From a virus: DNA of 22,964 nt. Numbering within the stretch: position 1 is the first letter of the stretch; the number at the start of each line of letters is the position of its first letter. The DNA lies in the IMG/VR virus record IMGVR_UViG_3300048033_000137, positions 1-22,964 of that record, one strand, 5' to 3'. A model generated the notes under the pieces. That model saw nothing but the letters and a program-made list of their open reading frames with translations, had not been told where the DNA came from and searched no databases. Both the position numbers and the translations under genes were made by a program. Below are positions 1 to 5,553 of the stretch, one piece after another.

Positions 1-169
1 CTTCATAATTCTCGATTTCATGGTGTTCTGAGAATTGCGCCTCATGTAAAGCGCGGCCATTGTCTATAGTTTCTTGCGCTTCTTTTTCAGTCATGCCGTA
101 ATGGTCAGCAAAGCCTTTTACGCTGATGAAGTTATTGAAATAATCTAAGTATAATTCTTGCGGTGTCAT
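1..169 (-). CDS. Conserved small phage protein, partial (C-terminus off window)
   Basis: A leftward open frame starts at an ATG (169-167) and runs off the left edge, giving at least 56 residues that begin MTPQELYLDYFNNF. A purine-rich GGGAAAG lies just upstream of the ATG on the minus strand and would serve as ribosome binding site. The visible part is acidic and probably helical, with a stretch reading KGFADHYGMTEKEAQ that looks like a short helix-turn-helix-like unit. From memory, similar short proteins beginning with a LYLDYFNNF-type segment occur in many marine phages with no assigned function. It is the only leftward gene in the window and sits divergently from the terminase operon, so it probably belongs to another transcription unit. 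Function unknown. Confidence 0.7.
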   Translation of the reverse strand, partial: MTPQELYLDYFNNFISVKGFADHYGMTEKEAQETIDNGRALHEAQFSEHHEIENYE

Positions 170-189
170 AATCTTTCCCTTTCGATTTG

Positions 190-204
190 CCGACACTATG
201 TCGG
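190..204. promoter_or_regulatory. Perfect 15-bp inverted repeat, candidate operator
   Basis: CCGACA (190-195), a 3-base centre and TGTCGG (199-204) form a perfect palindrome in the divergent gap between the leftward gene and the small terminase gene. Its length and symmetry suit a dimeric repressor site, but a small RNA hairpin is equally possible. The role is inferred from position only. Confidence 0.4.
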
Positions 205-219
205 GCTTATGTGTCTAGA

Positions 220-225
220 TATAAT
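220..225 (+). promoter_or_regulatory. Candidate -10 box (TATAAT) for rightward transcription
   Basis: An exact TATAAT lies about 100 bases before the first rightward start codon. No good TTGACA-like -35 hexamer sits 16-18 bases upstream (the best candidates are TATGTC or ATGTCG), so if it is a promoter it is either weak or activator-dependent. It overlaps the inverted repeat at 222-240, which would let a bound protein block it. Confidence 0.3.
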
Positions 226-240
226 GCTCTGATAGCATTA
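222..240. promoter_or_regulatory. Perfect 19-bp inverted repeat overlapping the -10 box
   Basis: TAATGCT (222-228), a 5-base centre CTGAT and AGCATTA (234-240) form a perfect 7-bp inverted repeat. It overlaps the TATAAT at 220-225. The dimensions resemble a phage repressor operator. No repressor gene is visible in the window, so this remains a positional inference. Confidence 0.4.
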
Positions 241-326
241 CGTCAAGAGAAAAAATAGGGGGCTATGCAGATTTTTTTTGGTGTGGTAATTTTACAACAG
301 TTTCAAGGTGGATAAGGAAATAAAGT

Positions 327-698
327 ATGACTAAAGCAGTGAAAGAAACGAGAGGTCGTAAACCTTACAAGAACGGCGGGCATGGTGGGGGCTGGCAAAG
401 GCTATCAAGCCAGCTTGCAAATGTATTTGACAAGGCAATAGAGAAGCACGGCGGGCAAGATGCACTGGCTCAGACGATAGCCAGTGAAATCGACCAGCGG
501 CCTATTGAAGCCTTGCGCCTATTGGCAACGCTGATGCCTAAGAACATAAATTTAAGTGCTGAAATATCGCCAAGCGATAGCTTAACTGCCGCGCTATCTA
601 ATGTTCAAAGCGCATTGGAATTGCAGCGTAGTGAGAAAGCGCAAGTAATAGAGGCGGAATTCAGTGAGGAACAGAGCGAGAACGATAAGGCTGATTAG
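327..698 (+). CDS. Putative terminase small subunit
   Basis: This 123-residue protein is the first rightward gene and precedes the large terminase, the usual place for the small subunit that recognises phage DNA and presents it to the motor. The N-terminus is basic with an AT-hook-like RGRKP (residues 9-13) and a glycine-rich NGGHGGG stretch (17-22). The middle is predicted helical (about 28-72) and ends in LATLMPK, a pattern I associate with small terminase-like phage proteins. The C-terminus is acidic and probably disordered. AAGGA about ten bases before the ATG supports the start. The sequence has no diagnostic catalytic motif, so the call depends mainly on position, size and the basic DNA-binding-like N-terminus. 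A transcription factor is the main alternative. Confidence 0.55.
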   Translation: MTKAVKETRGRKPYKNGGHGGGWQRLSSQLANVFDKAIEKHGGQDALAQTIASEIDQRPIEALRLLATLMPKNINLSAEISPSDSLTAALSNVQSALELQRSEKAQVIEAEFSEEQSENDKAD

Positions 699-726
699 CC
701 CCCCATTTGATTTGAGCGGCGGGGGC
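698..726 (+). other. GC-rich hairpin at the end of the small terminase gene
   Basis: GCCCCC (698-703) can pair with GGGGGC (721-726) around a 17-base loop, starting on the last base of the stop codon. It is not followed by a T-run but by AT-rich sequence, so it is at best a weak terminator or an mRNA end-protecting structure. Confidence 0.3.
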
Positions 727-728
727 AG

Positions 729-743
729 CTATATATTATATAG
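729..743. repeat. Perfect 15-bp AT palindrome
   Basis: CTATATA (729-735), a central T and TATATAG (737-743) form a perfect inverted repeat made only of A and T apart from the ends. It could melt easily, act as a binding site, or contain a -10-like element. No function can be assigned. Confidence 0.4.
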
Positions 744-819
744 TATCCTCAAAACCCTTATCTTATCCCCAAGACCCCCCCTGTTCTCCACAGCTCGTAA
801 GTAACTACCCCCATAAAAA

Positions 820-845
820 TTTTTTTCTTCTTTTTTCTTCCTCTC
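820..845 (+). repeat. Pyrimidine tract with tandem decamer
   Basis: The plus strand is uninterrupted T and C over 820-845. It contains the decamer TTTTTTCTTC twice in direct tandem (821-830 and 831-840), preceded by an A-run (815-819). Such tracts can bend or destack DNA. Here the tract sits just left of the 19-bp repeats, as part of the same unusual block. Confidence 0.5.
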
Positions 846-851
846 ATTTAG

Positions 852-870
852 GGGTGGCACTGTGCCGTAG
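852..870 (+). repeat. 19-bp repeat, copy 1
   Basis: The copy reads GGGTGGCACTGTGCCGTAG. Its core GGCAC-T-GTGCC (855-865) is a perfect 11-bp interrupted palindrome. It is identical to copy 2 at 909-927, 57 bases to the right. Confidence 0.75.
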
Positions 871-885
871 TAAATAAGATTAAAT

Positions 886-907
886 GATATATTCTTTCTG
901 ATATATT
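886..907 (+). repeat. Direct repeat of GATATATT
   Basis: GATATATT occurs at 886-893 and again at 900-907 with a 14-base period, between copies 1 and 2 of the 19-bp repeat. It is AT-rich and may include a promoter -10 element or an easily melted segment. Confidence 0.4.
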
Positions 908-908
908 A

Positions 909-927
909 GGGTGGCACTGTGCCGTAG
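909..927 (+). repeat. 19-bp repeat, copy 2
   Basis: This copy is identical over all 19 bases to copy 1 (852-870) and keeps the perfect GGCAC-T-GTGCC core. Copy 3 begins only 23 bases further on. Confidence 0.75.
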
Positions 928-931
928 GGGA

Positions 932-950
932 GGGTGGCAGTGTGCCGTAC
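932..950 (+). repeat. 19-bp repeat, copy 3 (diverged)
   Basis: GGGTGGCAGTGTGCCGTAC differs from the other copies at two positions. The change to GGCAG (940) breaks one pair of the palindromic core. The outer sequence is retained, so conservation covers more than the stem alone. Confidence 0.7.
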
Positions 951-1030
951 CCCCCACGTCAGATTGTCACCCCTTGCAGACCGCTCCGCCCTGTGTCATA
1001 TTTGCAACAGAGGAGATAACAAAATCGGTT

Positions 1031-1054
1031 GAGCGTTTCTCCTCCTTGACGCTC
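1031..1054 (+). other. Hairpin 1 in the large terminase leader
   Basis: GAGCGT (1031-1036) can pair with ACGCTC (1049-1054) around a pyrimidine-rich loop that contains CTCCTCC. That loop is complementary to Shine-Dalgarno-like purines, such as the AAGGAG of the terminase site. The pairing is seen in the sequence; a regulatory effect is inference. Confidence 0.35.
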
Positions 1055-1061
1055 CCGACGG

Positions 1062-1095
1062 TGGGGCGGGCTTCTTTCCCTTTCGGCTCGCCCCA
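1062..1095 (+). other. Strong GC hairpin just before the large terminase gene
   Basis: TGGGGCG (1062-1068) pairs with CGCCCCA (1089-1095), and the stem can continue inward through a G-T pair and G-C pairs to a pyrimidine-rich loop. It ends 7 bases before the AAGGAG ribosome binding site (1103-1108). There is no T-run after it, so a simple terminator is unlikely. A structured leader or a packaging-site element fits better. Confidence 0.45.
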
Positions 1096-1114
1096 TCATA
1101 ACAAGGAGAGAGAG

Positions 1115-2515
1115 ATGGAAAAAGAAAACATGTCTGTTGAGGAGCTATTGCTTGCCATTGCTCTCGACCCCGTATTATTCGTTGAGTCTATCTTGCAGGC
1201 CAGTCCAGAGGAGTGGCAGCGTAATGCTCTGTATGCTGTGCGGGACAATGACCGCGTAGCTATCCGCTCTGGTCACGGTATCGGCAAGACTGCATTTCTT
1301 TCATGGTTGATTCTTTGGTGGGTATTGACACGCTCTCCCAGTCGGATAGCATGTACTGCCAACACTGCTAGTCAGTTGTCAGACATTTTATGGGCAGAGG
1401 TCGCAAAGTGGCATCGTCGTATGCCAGATGGCCTGAAAGAACTAATTGAAGTGAAGTCTGACAAAGTTGAGCTTAGTGGGCAGGACAGTTTTGCTGTCGC
1501 CCGAACTGCACGTCGTGAAACTCCAGAGGCGCTGCAAGGTTTCCACTCACCCAATATGTTGTTTTTGATTGATGAGGCATCTGGTGTGGACGACATCATC
1601 TTCGAGGTCGGAGAGGGTGCGATGTCCACCGAGGGTGCGAAGACTGTGATGACGGGCAACCCAACTCGTACGTCTGGTTATTTCTATGAAGCCTTCAACA
1701 AGATGAAAGATAGGTTCTTTACAATGAAGGTCGCATCATCTGATAGTACTCAGGTGAGTAAAACCTTCATGGAGGATATGAAACTCAAGTATGGCGAAGA
1801 CAGCAACATCTACAGAGTTCGTGTTCTTGGAGAGTGGCCTGAAGCCGACGACGACGTGGTTGTACCACTGCACCTCTTGCAGTCAGCATCCACGCGAGAG
1901 CAAGAAGCAGCAGAAACCACCCCCGTTGTATGGGGTCTTGACGTGGCACGTTTCGGTACGGACAAAACAGCTCTATGCAAACGCAAGGGTAATGTTGTAA
2001 CAGAGCCTATCAAAACTTGGCGCAACAAAGACCTCATGGAAGTATGCGGGATTATCCTCAATGAATATGAAACGACTCGATGGGGCGACCGTCCTGCTGA
2101 AATACTGGTTGATAGTATCGGTCTTGGTGCTGGCGTTGTTGACCGCCTCATGGAGCTTGACCTTCCTGTGCGCGGTATCAACGTCGCGGAGTCCCCTGCA
2201 ATGGGCGACAGATATGGGCGTTTACGAGATGAGTTGTGGTTTCTCGCAAAAGAATGGTTCGAGTCGCGGGACTGCACCATTCCGCCGCAAGAGGAGCTAA
2301 TAGACGACCTATCCAAGCCACGCTTTAAGTTTACCTCTAACGGTAAGCTGAAGGTTGAGAGCAAAGACGAGATGAAGCGTCGTGGCCTAAACTCACCTGA
2401 CCTTGCAGACTCCTTCTGCCTGACCTTCGCTGGTCGTGCCAGCATCGGCAAAGATGGCTCACGGCACAAATGGAACAGGTCAATAAATTATGAGAAAGCG
2501 AGTTGGGTGGTCTGA
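1115..2515 (+). CDS. terL: Terminase large subunit (ATPase and nuclease)
   Basis: This 466-residue protein is the DNA-packaging motor that cuts concatemeric DNA and pumps it through the portal. The ATPase domain shows a Walker A motif RSGHGIGKT (residues 51-59), Walker B LFLIDE (149-154) and a coupling motif TGNP (180-183). The C-terminal RNase H-like nuclease domain shows GLDVAR with D276, VDS with D333, and SPDLADSF with D429 and D432 as the acidic metal-binding set. The length is normal for the family. The reading frame is open back to 911, but AAGGAG at 1103-1108 lies 6 bases before this ATG and the upstream extension crosses repeats and hairpins, so 1115 is the better start. The stop TGA overlaps the next ATG at 2515. 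Confidence 0.95.
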   Translation: MEKENMSVEELLLAIALDPVLFVESILQASPEEWQRNALYAVRDNDRVAIRSGHGIGKTAFLSWLILWWVLTRSPSRIACTANTASQLSDILWAEVAKWHRRMPDGLKELIEVKSDKVELSGQDSFAVARTARRETPEALQGFHSPNMLFLIDEASGVDDIIFEVGEGAMSTEGAKTVMTGNPTRTSGYFYEAFNKMKDRFFTMKVASSDSTQVSKTFMEDMKLKYGEDSNIYRVRVLGEWPEADDDVVVPLHLLQSASTREQEAAETTPVVWGLDVARFGTDKTALCKRKGNVVTEPIKTWRNKDLMEVCGIILNEYETTRWGDRPAEILVDSIGLGAGVVDRLMELDLPVRGINVAESPAMGDRYGRLRDELWFLAKEWFESRDCTIPPQEELIDDLSKPRFKFTSNGKLKVESKDEMKRRGLNSPDLADSFCLTFAGRASIGKDGSRHKWNRSINYEKASWVV

Positions 2516-2736
2516 TGGCTTATATTGAGTTTGAAGAAGATACAGATGACTTTGACATCTTGGTTGCCACCCTTGATGGCCTGAATGGTCTTGGCACTGA
2601 CTGGGATGACCTATTGAACTTGACCTTGCTTGCATCTGCGTATTGTGGTCAAATGGCGGAGATTTCGCCTGACGAATACATGGAGATTGTTTCGTCCATC
2701 CGCGTTACGGAAGATGGCATTTACGGAGAGGCTTGA
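2515..2736 (+). CDS. Small acidic hypothetical protein
   Basis: This 73-residue protein begins MAYIEFEEDTDDFD and is strongly acidic, especially in its first half, in contrast to the five basic proteins that follow. Its ATG overlaps the terminase stop (TGATG), indicating translational coupling. A TTG 12 bases upstream would add four residues but is less likely. The body looks helical (LNLTLLASAYCGQMAEISPDEYMEIVSSI). I do not recognise the family. An acidic partner for DNA-binding or basic neighbour proteins is possible but unsupported by any motif. Confidence 0.75.
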   Translation: MAYIEFEEDTDDFDILVATLDGLNGLGTDWDDLLNLTLLASAYCGQMAEISPDEYMEIVSSIRVTEDGIYGEA

Positions 2737-2855
2737 TGGCTAAGAAGGTTGTAACTACGTTTGAGGTGCGAACACCAGTGCGTCGCCGTCATAAAAAACG
2801 TGGTCTGCACATTCGTAAGAAGCTCGGCCCGAAAAGCAATATGAGGATTCGCTAA
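2736..2855 (+). CDS. 39-residue very basic protein
   Basis: This tiny gene starts at an ATG overlapping the previous TGA and ends with a TAA overlapping the next ATG (TAATG). The product begins MAKKVVTTFEVRTPVRRRHKK and is rich in Lys, Arg and His, with about fifteen basic residues out of 39 and very few acidic ones. Tight coupling on both sides and a Shine-Dalgarno-like GGAGAGG ahead of the ATG support it as real despite its size. The composition suits nucleic-acid binding, for example packaged-DNA condensation or an RNA-binding role. No family is recognised. Confidence 0.7.
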   Translation: MAKKVVTTFEVRTPVRRRHKKRGLHIRKKLGPKSNMRIR

Positions 2856-3130
2856 TGGCTATCGTCTATCGTGGTGAGCGTTTTGCTGGTTACAACAAGC
2901 CGAAGCGCACCCCCAAGCATCCGAAGAAGAGCCATGCGGTTCTAGCAAAAGAAGGTGACAAAATTCGCCTCATTCGTTTTGGTCAGCAAGGTGTGCGTGG
3001 TGCTGGCAAAAATCCAAAGACTGCAAAAGACAAAGCGCGTAAGCGTTCTTATTATGCGCGTCATAACGCACAAGGTAAGCCGACAAGTAAGTTGTCTGCA
3101 AAATACTGGTCACATAAAGTTAAGTGGTAG
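2855..3130 (+). CDS. Conserved basic phage protein of unknown function
   Basis: This 91-residue, highly basic protein has a conserved-looking core: SHAVLAKEGDKIRLIRFGQQG (about residues 26-46), then GAGKNPKTAKDKARKRSYYARH, then a C-terminal AKYWSHKVKW. I recognise this arrangement from short proteins in marine and other phages. The FG.....NP....RK...ARH pattern also recalls small basic proteins of large DNA viruses (possibly Pfam DUF5872, from memory). The biochemical role is not known to me. The ATG overlaps the previous stop, and the TAG is followed by a GGAG for the next gene. DNA binding in the virion or during packaging is plausible from charge and position. Confidence 0.8.
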   Translation: MAIVYRGERFAGYNKPKRTPKHPKKSHAVLAKEGDKIRLIRFGQQGVRGAGKNPKTAKDKARKRSYYARHNAQGKPTSKLSAKYWSHKVKW

Positions 3131-3139
3131 GAGTTAGAT

Positions 3140-3262
3140 ATGCCAAACGTAGCAGGAAAAAAGTTCCCTTACACCAAGAAGGGTAAAACAGCAGCGAAGT
3201 CTTATGCAAGTAAGATGGGCAAAAAGGTAGTCAAGAAAAAAGCTACTAAGAAGAAAAAATAA
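3140..3262 (+). CDS. 40-residue lysine-rich protein
   Basis: The product starts MPNVAGKKFPYTKKGKTAAK and ends in a nearly pure lysine tail (KKVVKKKATKKKK). TAGGAG eight bases before the ATG serves as ribosome binding site. The TAA overlaps the next ATG (TAATG). The motif G-K-K-F-P-Y-T-K-K-G recurs, from memory, as a small protein near portal genes of marine phages, sometimes with no annotation at all. The lysine tail resembles a histone H1-like end and would bind DNA non-specifically. Function not established. Confidence 0.75.
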   Translation: MPNVAGKKFPYTKKGKTAAKSYASKMGKKVVKKKATKKKK

Positions 3263-3390
3263 TGTATGTTACTGTTTACACACGTAACCGTGCCGCCGAG
3301 AAAGCAGCAGCACTGGAAGCGGAGAAAGTAGCTAAGAAGGCTGCACCTAAGAAACGTGGTCGCCCACGCAAACAGAGGACAGAGAAATGA
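3262..3390 (+). CDS. 42-residue AT-hook protein
   Basis: The gene overlaps its upstream neighbour by one base (TAATG) and the downstream one by four (ATGA). The product has a short N-terminal segment (MYVTVYTRNR), a charged helix (AAEKAAALEAEKVAKKAA) and a C-terminal KKRGRPRKQR at about residues 30-39. RGRPRK is the canonical AT-hook core, which binds the minor groove of AT-rich DNA. The motif is seen directly. A role in binding phage or host DNA is an inference from the family, and the target is unknown. Confidence 0.8.
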   Translation: MYVTVYTRNRAAEKAAALEAEKVAKKAAPKKRGRPRKQRTEK

Positions 3391-3548
3391 TTTGCCCACA
3401 TTGCGGATACCCCAATCCAAATGGTTACACAGAGCGTTGCAAAGGCTGTCGCAAGCCGCTAAGTGAAGCTCCTGTTGTTAAGGAAAAGCCTAAAGTAGCT
3501 AAAGTAGCTAAAACGGCTAAAAAGGCTAAAACATCTAAGAAAGCATAG
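3387..3548 (+). CDS. 53-residue zinc-ribbon protein with lysine-rich tail
   Basis: The protein opens MICPHCGYPNPNG and has a second pair CKGC at residues 18-21, giving a CxxC...CxxC zinc-ribbon with 12 residues between pairs. The second half is a low-complexity repeat of Lys-Val-Ala and Lys-Thr-Ala units (KVAKVAKTAKKAKTSKKA), resembling histone H1 or HU-like tails. The ATG overlaps the stop of the AT-hook gene (ATGA). Zinc ribbons commonly bind nucleic acids or proteins. Paired with a cationic tail, DNA binding is likely. It ends two bases before the portal start. Confidence 0.8.
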   Translation: MICPHCGYPNPNGYTERCKGCRKPLSEAPVVKEKPKVAKVAKTAKKAKTSKKA

Positions 3549-3550
3549 TT

Positions 3551-5551
3551 ATGGCTAAAATGGACGACATTGAGTTTCAGGGCATTGTTCGCAATGAGAT
3601 TGAACAAGCGCTAGGTCACTACGATACGGAGTACTCGCAAGACCGTATCGACGCGATGGACTATTACTTGGGCGAACCGTTTGGCAATGAACAGCCAGAC
3701 CGCTCTCAGGTTGTTAGCACTGAAGTATCTGACACTATCGAACACATCATGCCGTCCTTGATGCGTATCTTTACGCAGTCTGAAGAGTATGTGCGTTTCG
3801 CACCTCACGGGCCAGAAGATGTAGCTGTAGCCGAACAGGCCAGTGATTACTGCAACTGGGTTATCAATAACGATAACCGTGGTTTTGAAATCATGCACAA
3901 CTGGTTCAAGGATGCTTTGATTCTGAAGAACGGTGTCGTTAAGTTTTACTGGGATGAGAAGACAGATATTGAGACAGAAGAATATGCTGACCTCAATGAC
4001 GAAGAACTGACCATCATTCTTGCAGACCCAGAAGTGGAGATTGTCGAGCAAGACGAACGCACCATCGGTGAGGACATGATTACCCCTGATGGTATGATGA
4101 TTCCTGCTCCTGTGCTGTATGACATCAAAGTTAAGCGCACCAAAACAGACGGCAAGGTCTGCATTGAGAATGTGCCACCAGAAGAGTTTTTGATTACGAG
4201 CCGCGCCAAGTCTCTTGAGGATGCAGACTTTGTAGCGCACCGCTCGTCAATGTCTGTCAGCGACCTTGTGCAGATGGGTTACAGCAGAGATGAGATAGAA
4301 AAATATGCAGGAGTCTCAGATGTTGAAACGTCAGAAGAAAGAACCAGCAGGTTTGAAGACCTTGAAGGAGGCGCTCCTTACGACAGCCTTGACCCGACCA
4401 TGCGCGATGTTCTCGTTACGGAATGTTATATTCGTTCTGACTATGATGGGGACGGGGTGGCTGAGTTTCGTCGTGTTCTTACAGTAGGCAACGGCTATCA
4501 CGTTCTTGAAAACGAAGAGTGTGACCAAATCCCATTTGCCATCTTGTCACCTATCTTGATGCCGCACCGTGCGATTGGTCGCTCGGTTGCAGAGCTTGTG
4601 ATGGATGTGCAGCTTATCAAATCTACCCTGATGCGTCAGTTGCTGGACAACATCTACAACACTAACAATGCCCGTGTTGTTGCCGTTGAGGGTCAAGTAA
4701 ATCTTGATGACTTGTTGACGAACCGCCCCGGCGGCATCGTTCGTACTCGTACCGCAGGGGCGGTTCAGCCTCTTCAAGTTCCCGAAGTTTCTTCTTCTGT
4801 CTTCCCTGCACTGAACTATATGGACAGTGTGCGTGAGCAGCGTACTGGCATCAGCAAGCAATCTATGGGTCTTGATGCAGACGCATTGCAGTCCACTACC
4901 GCTACTGCTGTGGCTGCTATGCAAGCTGCTTCGCAAGGCAAGATTGAGATGATTGCCCGTGTGTTTGCTGAGACAGGTGTACGCGCCTTGTTCCGTGGCA
5001 TCCTGCACTTGGTTACGAAGTATCAAAACAAAGAGAAGATTATTCGCCTGCGCAATAACTTCGTGACAATGGACCCGCGTCAGTGGGACAACATGTACGA
5101 CGTGCAGATTAACGTAGGTCTTGGCACTGGTCAGCGTGAGCAACAGCTTGCTACCTTATTCCAGATTGCTGCCAAGCAAGAAGGAATCATGGCGACAATG
5201 GGGCCAAACAACCCGATTGTTACGCCCATTCAATATCGCAATACGCTGTCTAAGATTGCAGAGCTTTCTGGTTTCAAGGATGCCAGCGAGTTCTTCCAAG
5301 ACCCGCGTAATGCTCCACCGCCCCCACCGCAACAGCAAGGCCCGAATCCACAAATGCAAATGGAGATGGCTAAAGCTGAAAATGAATTGGCTCTCAAGCG
5401 TGAGAAGATGCAACTTGAGTTGCAGTTTGAGCGTGAGAAGATGGCTGCTGAGTTGGACTTGCGCCGTCAAGAGTTGGAGTTTGAGCGTCAGTTACGTTTG
5501 GAGAAGCTGCGCTCAGATATTGAGACATCTGTTAATCTGCCGAGGGTCTAA
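3551..5551 (+). CDS. Portal protein (P22-type podovirus)
   Basis: At 666 residues this fits podovirus portals, which form the dodecameric ring at one capsid vertex through which DNA enters and leaves. The N-terminal half has a helical region followed by the conserved-looking stretch with ECYIRSDYDGDG (about 292-303), PFAILSPILMPHRAIGRS and MDVQLIKSTLMRQLLDNIY, which I recognise from podoviral portals. After a proline run (589-593) the C-terminus is a long charged helix with four 11-residue repeats (616-659), suited to the coiled-coil barrel known in P22 portal. Position between terminase and scaffold is canonical. The start is weakly supported by an AAGAAAG upstream. An ATG at 3560 is an alternative. 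Confidence 0.92.
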   Translation: MAKMDDIEFQGIVRNEIEQALGHYDTEYSQDRIDAMDYYLGEPFGNEQPDRSQVVSTEVSDTIEHIMPSLMRIFTQSEEYVRFAPHGPEDVAVAEQASDYCNWVINNDNRGFEIMHNWFKDALILKNGVVKFYWDEKTDIETEEYADLNDEELTIILADPEVEIVEQDERTIGEDMITPDGMMIPAPVLYDIKVKRTKTDGKVCIENVPPEEFLITSRAKSLEDADFVAHRSSMSVSDLVQMGYSRDEIEKYAGVSDVETSEERTSRFEDLEGGAPYDSLDPTMRDVLVTECYIRSDYDGDGVAEFRRVLTVGNGYHVLENEECDQIPFAILSPILMPHRAIGRSVAELVMDVQLIKSTLMRQLLDNIYNTNNARVVAVEGQVNLDDLLTNRPGGIVRTRTAGAVQPLQVPEVSSSVFPALNYMDSVREQRTGISKQSMGLDADALQSTTATAVAAMQAASQGKIEMIARVFAETGVRALFRGILHLVTKYQNKEKIIRLRNNFVTMDPRQWDNMYDVQINVGLGTGQREQQLATLFQIAAKQEGIMATMGPNNPIVTPIQYRNTLSKIAELSGFKDASEFFQDPRNAPPPPPQQQGPNPQMQMEMAKAENELALKREKMQLELQFEREKMAAELDLRRQELEFERQLRLEKLRSDIETSVNLPRV

Positions 5552-5553
5552 CT

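Larger units (their letters stand above)
699..1114. other. 416-base gene-free region between the terminase genes
   Basis: No credible start codon with a ribosome binding site opens a gene here on either strand. The stretch instead contains C-runs, a 15-bp AT palindrome, a tandem pyrimidine decamer, three copies of a 19-bp repeat with an internal palindrome, and two hairpins. The large terminase frame is open back to 911, but the added residues show no phage-terminase character. A long structured gap between small and large terminase genes in an otherwise gap-free operon suggests a packaging site, a promoter and leader, or both. Confidence 0.6.

Noticed and set aside
852-950. Sigma-54 promoter reading of TGGCAC in the 19-bp repeats
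   Set aside because: TGGCAC matches half of the sigma-54 consensus, but the TTGC at the right spacing is missing in all copies and the internal palindrome explains the pattern better.
852-950. CRISPR array
   Set aside because: Three copies with unequal spacings of 57 and 23 bases, no spacer-like regular intervals and no cas genes in the window.
1810-2469. Minus-strand frame of 219 residues inside the terminase gene
   Set aside because: It lies wholly antisense to a protein with Walker and nuclease motifs, has no phage or domain feature, and its Arg/Ser-rich content is what the reverse complement of this coding region gives.
2503-2514. TTG start upstream of the small acidic gene
   Set aside because: The ATG at 2515 overlaps the terminase stop in the way seen throughout this operon. 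A TTG start four codons upstream is unlikely and adds nothing conserved.
3611-4240. Minus-strand frame of 209 residues inside the portal gene
   Set aside because: Antisense shadow of a strongly recognised portal protein, with no ribosome binding site or domain feature.
4547-5143. Minus-strand frame of 198 residues inside the portal gene
   Set aside because: Antisense shadow of the portal, with the unusual composition expected of an antisense frame and no other support.
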